41,195 nt of DNA from JAVBNW01 sp031551255 (GTDB lineage: Bacteria > Bacillota > Clostridia > Christensenellales > UBA1750), in assembly GCA_031551255.1 (NCBI GenBank), contig JAVBNW010000022.1, positions 1 through 41,195 of the forward strand, read 5' to 3'. Of this stretch, positions 1 through 8,800 are shown one piece after another (positions within the stretch are counted from its first letter, which is position 1; each line of letters opens with the position of its first letter). Made by a program: the position numbers and the translations under genes. Under the pieces are notes generated by a model that was not told the origin of the DNA, made no database searches, and saw only the letters and a program-made list of their open reading frames with translations.

Positions 1-87
1 GAGATCGGCCTTGCCGCCATCGAGCGCCGCCAGCCGGAGCTCGAAGGCCGCTCAAGCCCCAGCAAGACCGCCAGTATGCAGGACTAA
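1..87 (+). CDS. C-terminal fragment of an unidentified protein
   Basis: The first frame of the window is open from base 1 to a TAA at 85-87 and encodes 28 residues, ending SMQD. The tail is polar (ERRQPELEGRSSPSK) and looks like a disordered C-terminus. The start lies outside the window. I do not recognise the family; it could also be a chance open frame, since the piece is short. Confidence 0.35.
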   Translation, partial: EIGLAAIERRQPELEGRSSPSKTASMQD

Positions 88-334
88 AACAGACTGCACG
101 ATTTTCCAACACTCTAGATTCTTCCGGCGGCCGGCCATCGGCCGCGCCCACGGCTATTGAAAGGAGATGAACCCGCCATGCGACGGCGCGTCCCGGAACG
201 GGGCTTACTCCATGCAAGGCCTGCGCAAGGCAGCCGGTGATGCTTTTCATGGAGAGATAGCCGCTATGATCATCGGCGTTTCCCTGCGCGGCTTTGCTTA
301 AGCCTGTAGCTTACAAAGCAAACGGAGGGGAAAT
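88..334. other. Leader-like gap with a possible tiny ORF
   Basis: No clear gene is seen here. A GGCCGGCCATCGGCC inverted repeat lies near 129-143. An AAGGAG at 161-166 precedes two overlapping small frames: ATG 167 (44 codons, stop at 299-301) and ATG 178 (20 codons, stop at 238-240). The first is too close to the Shine-Dalgarno, the second somewhat far. Neither product resembles anything I know. The stretch may be an mRNA leader of the acetyltransferase gene that follows. Confidence 0.25.
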
Positions 335-811
335 ATGGATATTTGTGATTTGACTTTAGCCCACCGCGCGCAGATCGACCGCTTCATCAAGGATGAGTGG
401 GGCGGCCCGATGATCGCGACGCGCGGCAATCTGTACGATTCCAGCGCGCTGCCCGGGCTTATGGCGGTGGAAGGGGATGAACTGCTCGGCTTTCTTTTGT
501 ACCGCATGGGGGCGAGTGAGTGTGAAATCGCCGTCTTAGCCGCCCTGGTTCAAGGCCGGGGCGCGGGCGTCGCGCTGCTGAACCGGGCTGTCGCCAGGGC
601 GAAGGATGCCGGGCGCCACCGCATATGGCTGGTAACTACCAACGACAACACGCCGGCCATCCGCTTTTACCAGCGGTACGGGTTTGCGCTTAAGGCCGTA
701 CATATCGGCGCGTTTGAGGTTACGCGCAGGCTGAAAGGCGAGCTGCCCACGCGCGGCATCGACGGCATTCCCATCGAGCATGAGTTCGAGTTTGAAATTC
801 TGCTGGGCTAG
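335..811 (+). CDS. GNAT-family N-acetyltransferase
   Basis: A 158-residue protein, the normal size for a single GNAT domain, which moves an acetyl group from acetyl-CoA to an amine. The acetyl-CoA pyrophosphate loop is visible as VQGRGAGVALLNRAV (about residues 71-85), followed by the NDNTPAIRFYQRYGF segment (about 103-117) typical of the C-terminal half of the fold. The start is ATG 335 behind ACGGAGGGG with good spacing. The substrate cannot be read from sequence. It stands alone; an inverted-repeat island begins just after its stop. Confident of the family, not of the role. Confidence 0.85.
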   Translation: MDICDLTLAHRAQIDRFIKDEWGGPMIATRGNLYDSSALPGLMAVEGDELLGFLLYRMGASECEIAVLAALVQGRGAGVALLNRAVARAKDAGRHRIWLVTTNDNTPAIRFYQRYGFALKAVHIGAFEVTRRLKGELPTRGIDGIPIEHEFEFEILLG

Positions 812-820
812 ATCAAGCCT

Positions 821-1224
821 CCAAAGGCCGCCGCGTATTCGCGGCGGCCTCAGCGCGATGACAAACTGCGATTTGTCATCGCGACATGCAAGTCTTTGAA
901 CTGACTTCGTCATTTCCGACCAGGCTTGCATACCAGCCGGAATGAGCCTGCGGCCGTACATTCTTGCAGTTCGCGAATACCCGTGACAATCTCCTAAGGT
1001 CGATTGCCGCGGGTCGCTACTCCACCCCACCAAACCTTCGGTTTGTCGGGGGCCCCGGCTGGCCTTGCGCCGTGCCGGTTTGCGCCTTCGGTGCGCACGG
1101 CTCCGGCCCCGCGCCCCGGGAGAAGCCGCATAACGCAATACTTTTTCTATTCCCTGCACTTTTCTTTTTCATTGTTGACTTTGTCATCAGTCTGAGGCCG
1201 CCGCGTATTCGCGGCGACCTTTGG
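821..1224. repeat. Palindrome island 1 with about 48-bp terminal inverted repeats
   Basis: The left end (821-869) and the right end (1177-1224, reverse complement) match over nearly 48 bp with few mismatches. Each end contains the near-palindrome GGCCGCCGCG-TATT-CGCGGCGGCC: the left copy is perfect, 825-835 pairing with 840-850; the right copy is at 1195-1219. The left arm also has a 12-bp perfect hairpin, 854-865 with 872-883 (CGCGATGACAAA). The centre holds a GC-rich stem near 1050-1115. No protein-coding gene is credible inside. The arrangement resembles a non-autonomous mobile element or an intergenic structured repeat. Confidence 0.6.
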
Positions 1225-1247
1225 GCGCGCGCTCGGCAAAACTGCGG

Positions 1248-1276
1248 TTGTGCTTTTCCTCCACCGGATTTACAAT
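1248..1276 (+). promoter_or_regulatory. Possible sigma-A promoter for the membrane transporter gene
   Basis: TTGTGC at 1248-1253, a 17-base spacer and TACAAT at 1271-1276 fit the housekeeping promoter consensus. The site lies just outside palindrome island 1 and 48 bases before the TTG start at 1325. Judged by eye only. Confidence 0.4.
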
Positions 1277-1324
1277 GTCGGCATGGCAAGGGTTAGGCCG
1301 GTTGGATGAAAAGGAGAGAGTGAG

Positions 1325-2173
1325 TTGCTGTTCGTCGCTTTTACGGCTATGTTTTGGGCGGTTCAGTCCTATGCCGAAAAAAGAACGGTCAGCGCCGGCA
1401 TATCGCGCCGGGATTTCTTCTTTTACTCGTGCTTGAGCCTTTTGCCCTTTGCTGCCATTACGCTCTTAATTACGCCTTTTTATTTTGATTTTAGCATTAT
1501 GCTTATTCTTATATTGCTCATATCGCTCTTGCTCAGGTATGGCAAGCTAACGGCGATTGTATCGACGGTGGAGCACTTAGTTCCGTACGAATCGGAAGCC
1601 TATATGTGCTTAGGCGTCATCATTGCCTATGTGGTCGATTGTATTCTTGGAATTAAAAACTTTTCGCATTGGGGCATTTTATCTATTTTCTTCGCGCTTT
1701 TAGGCGTCTTTTTGATTGCCGATATAAAACTGCAAATCAAGAAGCTTCGAAAAAACTTGATCATCCGGATCGTTTGCGACGTGGGCTTGGGCTATTGTGC
1801 GCGCTACGCGCTGCTGTATTGCTCTAATGCCATGTATATACTACTGCTCAATGCGATGATTGTTTTGCTTTGGGGATGGAGATATACATGGAATGATCAT
1901 AAGGGGAATTGGCATGTCGTCAAGCTGGTGATTCTCCAACAGTTTTTAGGCTTCATATGTTTGTTTTTAGGGAATGCCGTCGCTCAGCAATCGGTGACTG
2001 CTTATGCGCTGATCCGGCCAATAGCGCTGGGCATATGCGTAATCATTGCCTTTTTCTACCGAGGCACAACCGCCGCAAACGGCGGGCCTAGCGAACCCCG
2101 CCGCCCGAAGATAAAGGATATGTTTGCCGTTGCGTGCATCATTTTGGGCATATGTTTGCAGGGCGTCAAGTAA
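1325..2173 (+). CDS. DMT/EamA-like multi-pass membrane protein
   Basis: A 282-residue, very hydrophobic protein with about eight to ten predicted membrane segments, for instance FFFYSCLSLLPFAAITLLI (about 31-49), the stretch around 58-70, LSIFFALLGVFLIAD (about 117-131), YILLLNAMIVLLWGW (about 171-185) and a last segment near 267-279. The length and two-half layout fit the drug/metabolite transporter superfamily, but no diagnostic motif is present, so the substrate is unknown. The start is TTG 1325, chosen because AAGGAGAGAG at 1311-1320 gives suitable spacing. The gene is less GC-rich than its neighbours, which could indicate acquisition. It runs towards the broken antiporter gene on the other strand. 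Confidence 0.6.
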   Translation: MLFVAFTAMFWAVQSYAEKRTVSAGISRRDFFFYSCLSLLPFAAITLLITPFYFDFSIMLILILLISLLLRYGKLTAIVSTVEHLVPYESEAYMCLGVIIAYVVDCILGIKNFSHWGILSIFFALLGVFLIADIKLQIKKLRKNLIIRIVCDVGLGYCARYALLYCSNAMYILLLNAMIVLLWGWRYTWNDHKGNWHVVKLVILQQFLGFICLFLGNAVAQQSVTAYALIRPIALGICVIIAFFYRGTTAANGGPSEPRRPKIKDMFAVACIILGICLQGVK

Positions 2174-2178
2174 ATGGA

Positions 2179-3420
2179 CTATTTGCCCCAAGGCTCGTCT
2201 TTTTTGAACTGTATTTCCATCAGCGAGAGATTATCGCGCATTTCCTTGGCGTTCTCTCGCCAGAGGCGTCCGTTTTCGAACATCGCCTGGATTAGTTCCC
2301 GTTCGATTTGAAAGCCCGGCGATGCGATTTCTCCCGGCGTCGCGCCCGCCACCTTGCCGTCGCTTAGCGAGCGATCGGCGTTTCTGCCGCGCATAAGGGC
2401 CATAACTAGCTCGTAATCGGCGATCGTCTTTTCAAGAACCGGGTCGTTCTGCTCATCTTTCCCGTGCGATCCTAAGCGCAAGATATGCTGAAACCGCGAA
2501 AAGGTATTGCCCAGCCCCTTTGCAGCGCCCCCGCGCTGCCGGTAGCAGGCATCGAGCGCGCCTAGATAGTGCGCCGCCACATCTTGCGCGATTTTCCCGC
2601 GCTTAAGCATGGCAAGGGTGTTTTCCCTTCCCACTCGTAGGCCCTAAGCCTTAGCTGCGCCTCCTGCGCATTTTGTAGCGAGAGGTGGCCTTGCCTGTGC
2701 TCCAGCGCCTATAACCGCCCGTAGTAGTCCCTAAGAACTACTTCGGTAACCGCGCGCGTCTCCTCGTCGGCCCGGCTGCTCAGTTCCCGGAAGACCCCTT
2801 TAAGGATTTGGGCATAAGCTTCCTCCTCGCCTTCGATGCTTTCCGCGCCGCTTTTCTTATCGGCAATCAGTGGCAATGCGAAGTTGGTGAGCAGCAGCGA
2901 GCACAAGATCACGCCCATGGCGATCAGCAAAATCAAGTCGCGCTCGGGAAATGCCGATCCGTCGCTCAAAAACAGCGGGATGGACATCGCGCCCGCCAGC
3001 GTCACCGCGCCGCGCGCTCCCGCCAGGCTAAACAGCAAGCTTGCCCGGATTTTACCGATTTCGCGGCCGGGCTCGGCGTAAGCCTTTTGGGTATCGTGCC
3101 CAACGCCCAAAGGAATCGAAGCAGCGCAAACCCCAGTGTGATCGCCGGCGCGTACAGAACGATTTGCCACGCGGAGACCGGATACGCGCCTGTGAACATG
3201 GTTTTGAGTATGTCCGGCAACTGTGTGCCCAAGATCAAAAATACGAACCCTTCCAGCGTAAAGGAAAGGACGGACCATATGCTGTCCGTGGCGATCCTAA
3301 GGCTCATGGTTTCCGGGCGAAGCTGCTTTTTCCAAAGGAATGCGCGATGCCCGATGCAAAAAGAGTGCTTCGGGCGCAGCGGCATCACCAATGCAACGAT
3401 GTGTTACTGTGCCGCTGAAA
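2179..3420 (-). pseudogene. Decayed CPA1-type Na+/H+ antiporter (NhaP/YjcE-like)
   Basis: Three minus-strand frames together give the C-terminal two thirds of a monovalent cation:proton antiporter. The piece at 3002-3391 contains SIWSVLSFTLEGFVFLILG, the family helix near the middle of the protein. The piece at 2709-3278 contains SLAGARGAVTLAGAMSIPL, the conserved RGA(V)xLA motif. The piece at 2179-2634 is the cytoplasmic tail. Frames shift near 3070-3110 and again near 2635-2700, and a TAA interrupts the frame at about 3404-3406. The first 200 or more residues, including the ion-binding Asp helix, are absent. I infer a dead gene; sequencing error is unlikely to explain several breaks plus the missing N-terminus. 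Confidence 0.75.
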
Positions 3421-3462
3421 CCGGACTCGGATAGTTCCTGCCAAGCTAGGGCGGGGGGCAGG

Positions 3463-3491
3463 TTGCGCGTTTTGGTTTGGAATGGTAAACT
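3463..3491 (+). promoter_or_regulatory. Possible promoter for rbgA
   Basis: TTGCGC at 3463-3468, a 17-base spacer and TAAACT at 3486-3491. It is about 100 bases upstream of the rbgA start and is the best candidate in this gap. Eye-based call. Confidence 0.35.
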
Positions 3492-3554
3492 AAGGCCTGT
3501 TCATAATAGCCGTGGGCGGTTGCTTTTAAGCCGCTTGGCGGAGGATAAAACAAA

Positions 3555-3582
3555 TTTTCTTTGAGTTGCAAAGAAAAGGAGG
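3555..3582 (+). promoter_or_regulatory. Hairpin abutting the rbgA Shine-Dalgarno
   Basis: TTTTCTTTG (3555-3563) pairs perfectly with CAAAGAAAA (3569-3577) across a 5-base loop. The last base of the stem is the first base of AGGAGG (3577-3582), the ribosome-binding site of rbgA. The stem is AT-rich and weak. It could tune translation initiation or mark an RNA processing site; both are inference. Confidence 0.4.
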
Positions 3583-3589
3583 CGGCGTG

Positions 3590-4465
3590 GTGGAGATTCA
3601 ATGGTATCCGGGGCACATGACGAAGGCGCGCCGCATGCTGGAGGACAGTTTAAAGCTTGTGGACGTCGTGGTCGAGCTCATCGATGCGCGCGCGCCGCTT
3701 TCCACCCGCAACCCCGATTTCGAGCGGCTTTTTGCCGGAAAAAGGCGGGTGCTGGTGCTGAACAAGGCCGATCTCGCCGATGCGGGCAAGACCCGCGATT
3801 TCGTAAAATACTTCCTCGCCAGGGGCGAGCAGGCGATCGCCTTTTCTGCGCTTGCACCTCGAGCCCCAAAGGAAGTTGTGGAGCGCATCGGGCAGGCCGC
3901 CGAAGACCTCATCCAGCGCGCACAGGCCCGGGGCATGAAAAAAACCGTTCGCGCGATGGCGGTGGGCATACCTAACGTTGGGAAATCTACGTTCATCAAC
4001 CGCGTGCGCGGAGGGACGCCCGCCAAAGCTTCGGACAGGCCGGGCGTCACGCGCGGCAGGCAATGGATCGTAGTCAACGACCGCCTCGAGTTTTTCGATA
4101 CCCCCGGCATGCTATGGCCAAAGTTTGACGACAAGGAAGCGGCGATGAAGCTGGCTTTCCTGGGTTCGGTGCGCGATGGGGTGATGGATATCGAAGCGTT
4201 GTGCGCCAACCTCATAGAATTTCTCTCGCGCGCCTATCCTAAAGAAACGGCCGTGCGCTATAAGCTTAAGGATTTGGGGGGCACCGGCTACGAGCTTTTA
4301 GAAGGCGCGTGCCGCGGGCGCGGTTGGCTGATGTCCGGCGGGCGGCCTGATATTGCGCGGGGGGCCGCCATAATCATCGATGAATTTCGCGCGGGCAAGC
4401 TTGGCGCGGTGACGCTGGACGAAGTGCCTGCGGAGGATGAAAATGGCCAGAGAGACGGCATCTGA
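3590..4465 (+). CDS. rbgA: Ribosome biogenesis GTPase RbgA (YlqF)
   Basis: RbgA is a GTPase needed for late assembly of the 50S ribosomal subunit. The protein of 291 residues shows the circularly permuted motif order of the YlqF/YawG class: G4 NKAD, then G5 FSALA, then G1 GIPNVGKSTF, then the switch PGVTRG, then G3 DTPGM. It opens with the family signature IQWYPGHMTKARR. Upstream TTG and GTG codons exist at 3566 and 3587; I chose GTG 3590 because AGGAGG ends at 3582 and the N-terminus then matches the family. It overlaps rnhB by 23 bases, as in the conserved Firmicutes rbgA-rnhB pair. Essentially certain. Confidence 0.95.
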   Translation: MEIQWYPGHMTKARRMLEDSLKLVDVVVELIDARAPLSTRNPDFERLFAGKRRVLVLNKADLADAGKTRDFVKYFLARGEQAIAFSALAPRAPKEVVERIGQAAEDLIQRAQARGMKKTVRAMAVGIPNVGKSTFINRVRGGTPAKASDRPGVTRGRQWIVVNDRLEFFDTPGMLWPKFDDKEAAMKLAFLGSVRDGVMDIEALCANLIEFLSRAYPKETAVRYKLKDLGGTGYELLEGACRGRGWLMSGGRPDIARGAAIIIDEFRAGKLGAVTLDEVPAEDENGQRDGI

Positions 4466-5069
4466 GCGCCTCACCCGCATGACCGAGCGCGAGCGCGAGC
4501 TATGGCGGCGCGGTCTGATGCCCGGCGGGGTAGACGAGGCGGGCCGCGGCCCGCTGGCGGGGCCGGTGGTGGCCGCGTGCGTGATCATGCCGCCCGGCCC
4601 GCTGCTTTTGGGGGTGAACGATTCAAAAAAAGTCGCCCCCGCGCGCCGCGAAGAGCTCTATGAAAAGATCCGCGAAACTGCGCTCACCGTAGAAATTGCG
4701 CTGGGTACTGTGGAGGAGATCGAAAGCTTGAACATCCGCGGGGCTACGCGGCTTGCGATGGAGCGCGCGGTGCTCGCCGCCGGCGCGGAGTACGTGCTGG
4801 TGGACGCGGAGGCCGATCTTGGCATCTTCGCCAAACAGCAGGCGATCGTGCACGGCGATGCCGTCAGCTATCAAATCGCCGCGGCGTCGATCGCCGCCAA
4901 GGTGTACAGGGATCGCCTGATGCAAAAGTACGACGAGCAATACCCGCAATATGGTTTTGCCAAGCATAAGGGCTATGGAACCCGCTCCCACATCGAAGCC
5001 CTGCTCGCGCATGGGCCGTGCCCGATTCACAGGCGGCTGTTTCTTCGAGGCATTTTGGGCGACTTGTGA
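4443..5069 (+). CDS. rnhB: Ribonuclease HII
   Basis: RNase HII cuts the RNA strand of RNA-DNA hybrids and starts removal of ribonucleotides misincorporated in DNA. The 208-residue protein has the family hallmarks: GVDEAGRGPLAGPVVAACV with the first catalytic Asp-Glu pair, NDSKKV, the third acid in VLVDAEADL, the fourth in AAKVYRDRLM, and HKGYGTRSH near the C-terminus. The start is ATG 4443, six bases after CGGAGG; ATG 4437 would touch the Shine-Dalgarno. Translation is probably coupled to rbgA, whose end it overlaps. Confidence 0.96.
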   Translation: MARETASERLTRMTERERELWRRGLMPGGVDEAGRGPLAGPVVAACVIMPPGPLLLGVNDSKKVAPARREELYEKIRETALTVEIALGTVEEIESLNIRGATRLAMERAVLAAGAEYVLVDAEADLGIFAKQQAIVHGDAVSYQIAAASIAAKVYRDRLMQKYDEQYPQYGFAKHKGYGTRSHIEALLAHGPCPIHRRLFLRGILGDL

Positions 5070-5128
5070 AGATTCGGTGCGCGGCTTTACGTAAGCTTGC
5101 AGGCGGCTATGCAAGGGGAGATAGTTTT

Positions 5129-5503
5129 ATGGATCGCAAGGAGTTCGGCAACCGATGCGAGCGCATTGCCGTTAAACTGCTGGAAGGAAAGGGCATGTCG
5201 ATTGTCGCGCGCAACGCGCATTATGTGGGCGGCGAGCTTGACATCGTGGCGCTCGATGGAGGCATCGTGGCGATTGTAGAGGTCAAGGCCCGCTCTAGGG
5301 ACGGCGTGCGCCCCGCCTCTGCGGTGACGCGCGCGAAGATACGCCATATTAGCCGTGCGGCTCTCGGTTTTTTGAGTGCGAGAGACTGGCTGGAGAGAGA
5401 GATCAGGTTCGATGTGGTGGAGGTCATGTTTGACGGCGCGGAGGTTTTTGCCCGCCACATCCCCGCGGCCTTTGATTTTGACCGTTCGGTGATTGCTCAC
5501 TGA
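5129..5503 (+). CDS. yraN: YraN/UPF0102 nuclease-like protein
   Basis: A 124-residue protein of the YraN family (UPF0102), which has a PD-(D/E)XK endonuclease-like fold and is found beside rnhB in many bacteria. The start EFGNRCERIAVKLLEGKG and the core GGELDIVALDGGIVAIVEVKARS (motif residues G-E-x-D then E-V-K) are clear. ATG 5129 follows AAGGGGAG with an 8-base gap. The biological role of the family is poorly known; a link to DNA repair or recombination is inferred from fold and neighbours. A hairpin island begins directly after its TGA. Confidence 0.9.
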   Translation: MDRKEFGNRCERIAVKLLEGKGMSIVARNAHYVGGELDIVALDGGIVAIVEVKARSRDGVRPASAVTRAKIRHISRAALGFLSARDWLEREIRFDVVEVMFDGAEVFARHIPAAFDFDRSVIAH

Positions 5504-5855
5504 CTCGTCGTCGCGGACTGCGTATCGCTCGCTTTCGCACTGCGGTGTAAAAGCTCGTTCACTCCGTCGCTCCTCCTCTTCCCAAAGAAACCGAGGTTTC
5601 TTTGGGAGTAAGAAGAACGAAGACCGCGCTCTCTCGTTTCTTTCTCCGTCGTTCCTTAATCCAGAAAAGCGCCGCAGCGAGACGAACGTAGAACGTGTAT
5701 TTTTGCTTTTGCTCCGTCGTTCCCAAATCCAGAAAAGCGCCGCAGCGCTTTTCTGGAAGAGGAGGTTTTACGGAGCGCCGATTCCCTCAGCGCCGCAGTG
5801 CTGAGGGAATAGAGCGAAGTGCCAACCGACGAGATACGTAGCTCGCGACGACGAG
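5504..5855. repeat. Palindrome island 2 with terminal inverted repeats and internal hairpins
   Basis: The outer ends pair: CTCGTCGTCGCG (5504-5515) is the exact inverse of 5844-5855, and CGTATC (5521-5526) pairs with 5833-5838, giving a roughly 23-bp imperfect terminal inverted repeat. Inside lie at least three strong hairpins: 5581-5606 (12-bp perfect stem), 5728-5757 (13-bp perfect stem, loop CGCA) and 5781-5810 (12 of 13 paired, loop CGCA). A 36-bp direct repeat, 5644-5679 and 5712-5747, differs at two positions; the second copy has been extended into the 13-bp hairpin. No coding potential is seen. It lies between yraN and the glycosyltransferase gene. Confidence 0.65.
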
Positions 5856-5873
5856 AGGAGATTGTGGTGTACA

Positions 5874-8800
5874 ATGAAACGATTGCTTGGTTTTCTTCTT
5901 GCGCTCATGCTGCTTTGGCCCTGCGCGGTGGTGGCGACGGATGAAAACCTGATTGAAAATGGTGGTTTTGAAAAGGGCTTTGATGCGTGGGGGATGACCG
6001 CGTGGTCCTACGGCGAGGTATATACGTCCTTCGACGTCGTACAGCAAGGCGAGGACGGCGGGAATTGCGCGCTCGTTTGGAGCCACGAAAACAACGACGC
6101 CCGCTTCGAGCAGTTTGTGTCCCTGGAAAAAAACACGCTGTACCATTTGAGCGCGAAAGTCAAGTTTGAAGGAGAAGGTTCCCTTAACCTTTCACTGCTC
6201 GACACGCGCGCGACTTCGGCTTATGTGCACGATACGGGCGGCGAATGGACGACGCTGGAGCTTTATTTTCGCACCGATAAAAAATACCCCAGCGCCCTTG
6301 TAGCGCTGCGCGTGGGCAACTATGGAAGGCTGGAAAACGGCAAGGCGTGGTTTGACGACGTCGCGCTGGTGAAGGCCGACGAGGCCCCCGAGGGCATGGA
6401 GGTATACTCCGCCGCCACCAACCCGCCCACGAAGCCGGGGGTCGACGCTCCGGACAAGGCAGGGCTAAGCGCGGTGGTGTTTGCGGCGCTGTTTACTCTG
6501 GCCGCGCTGATCCTCTACTCCATCGCCGCGCGGGGCGCCGAGTGGGAAAAGCGCCGGGCATACATTGTGCTGGGGGGCATTTTGGGCGTCGCGTTTGCGG
6601 TGCGCGCGTACATCGCCTACAAAGTGCCAGGCTACGAGGTGGATATCAATTGCTTTGGCCTATGGGGCGCGCGGCTCGCGTCGGTGGGGCCCGGCAGGTT
6701 TTACTTAAACGACTATATGTGCGACTATCCGCCGGGCTATATGCCCGTGCTCGCGCTCATCAGCGCCGTTACGCAGGCCCTGGGGCTCAACTTCGCCGAT
6801 CCACCCGGCCAGCTGCTGCTGAAGCTACCGGCGATCTTGTGCGATCTTGGCACGTGCTACCTGCTGTTCCATATTGCGAAAAAAAGCCTTTCTTCCTACA
6901 AGTGGGGCTTGGTGGCCGCGGCGCTGTATGCGGCCTGCCCGGCGATCATCGGCGACAGCGCCGCGTGGGGCCAGGTGGACAGCGTGCTGACGTTCTTCAT
7001 CGCGCTGTCGCTCTTTTGCATGATCGAGCGCAAGATGCTGCCCGCGTCGCTGCTTTTCTGCATCGCCCTGCTGATCAAACCGCAGGCGCTAATGTTCGGG
7101 CCGATCCTCTTGCTAGCGTTTATTCATGAAATCAAGCTCGACCCCCAAAAGGGCTTTGCCGACTTGGGCATCTGCTTTGCCGTGTGCGCGGCGGTGTTTG
7201 TGGCCGTCGTATTGCCCTTTAACGGCGGGCGCAACCCGGTGTGGATCTTGGGCAAATACTTTTCCACGATCACCAGTTATCCACATGCGACGGTGAACGC
7301 GATGAACCTGTTCGCGATGATGGGCGAAAACTGGCAACCCCAGACGGATATGCTCGGGCCGCTTTCGTTTCAAACATGGGGAACCATCTTCATGGTCGTC
7401 ACCATCGCCTATGCGATGTTTTTGTATATCTTCGCCCTATGGAAGGGCAACGCGGACCGCCGCGCGCTGCTCATCAGCGCCCTCGTTCTGCTCGCGGGCA
7501 TCTTCTGCTTTGGCGTGCGCATGCACGAGCGATACCTATACCCGGCCCTTGCGCTGGCGCTTATGGCGTTTTTGCTGTATAAGGATCGGCGCTTTCTGGT
7601 TGCATTCCTCGGCCTTGCCGTCGGCCAGGCGATTAACATCCTCGTAGTGCTCGCCCACCAGCATATTTTGGATACCGATCGTTTTGTGATGATGCTAGGC
7701 GGCATCCTTCACATCGTATCGGCGCTATACCTTTTCTATCTGGGCTTTTCCATCTGCGTGCTGGGCGACCGGGCGAAGGGCGTGGAAAGGTTTAAGCCCA
7801 TTTACATGCCGCGCAGGATGGTCATTTCGGTGGAGCAGCCCGATCTTCGTACGATCGGCGGCCGCGACATCAGGCTTCGCCGCATCGACGTGATTCTAAT
7901 GGCGAGCGTGACACTCGCGTATACGGCGCTCGCATTTGTGAACCTTGGCGACACCATAGCGCCTGAGACGACGTTCCAGGCATCCGCGCCCGGGGAGACC
8001 GTCGTTTTCGATATGGGCAGCACGCAGGAGGTTTCGCGCTTTTACTATTACGGCGAAATCCCCGAAGGCAGCTTCCAGGTTTCCTTTGCCGGCGAAGACG
8101 AGCGGTTTGGAAACCCGGTGAGCGTGCAATACATCGACAACATCATGTTCATTTGGAAGATCGTCGACATAAACGAGTCGGCCAGGTATGCAAAAATCGA
8201 GTACGACACGCCGGGGCTTACGTTCTTCGAGTTCGCGTTTTCCGGCGCGGACGGCATCCCTTATCCCGTATCCGTCAAGGGCCATACAGGCTCTCGGGAG
8301 CTTTCCAAGCCGCAAGACCCTAAGCTGCTCATCGACGAACAGCAACTCGTTCCCGCGCACCCCACCTTTATGGACTCCATGTATTTCGACGAGATCTACC
8401 ACGCGCGCACCGGCTACGAGCAGGCGAACGATATGCCTTGGTATGAGGTCACCCACCCGCCGCTCGGCAAGGTGTTTATGTCCTGGTGCATCATGGCGTT
8501 CGGCATGAACCCGTTTGCGTGGAGGCTCGCAGGAACCATCGCCGGCATTCTGATGCTGCCGGGCATGTACATGCTGGGCAAGGTGCTCTTCAAGCGCACG
8601 GAGCTCGCGTTCGCATCGATGTTCTTGATGGCGGTGGACTGTATGCACCTTACGCAGACGCGCATCGCCACCATCGATTCGTTCCCGGTGCTGTTCATCA
8701 TCTGGGCATATTTCTTTATGTTCTTATACGCAAACATGAGTTTTCATCACGAAAAGCTCGGCCGCACGCTCGGTCCGCTGTTTGCAAGCGGTTTGTTTAT

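Noticed and set aside
167..301. 44-codon small gene
   Set aside because: The Shine-Dalgarno touches the start codon and the product matches nothing known; kept only as a remark in the leader entry.
88..334. Riboswitch or other leader RNA upstream of the first acetyltransferase gene
   Set aside because: Some stems are possible, but no known aptamer signature was recognised.
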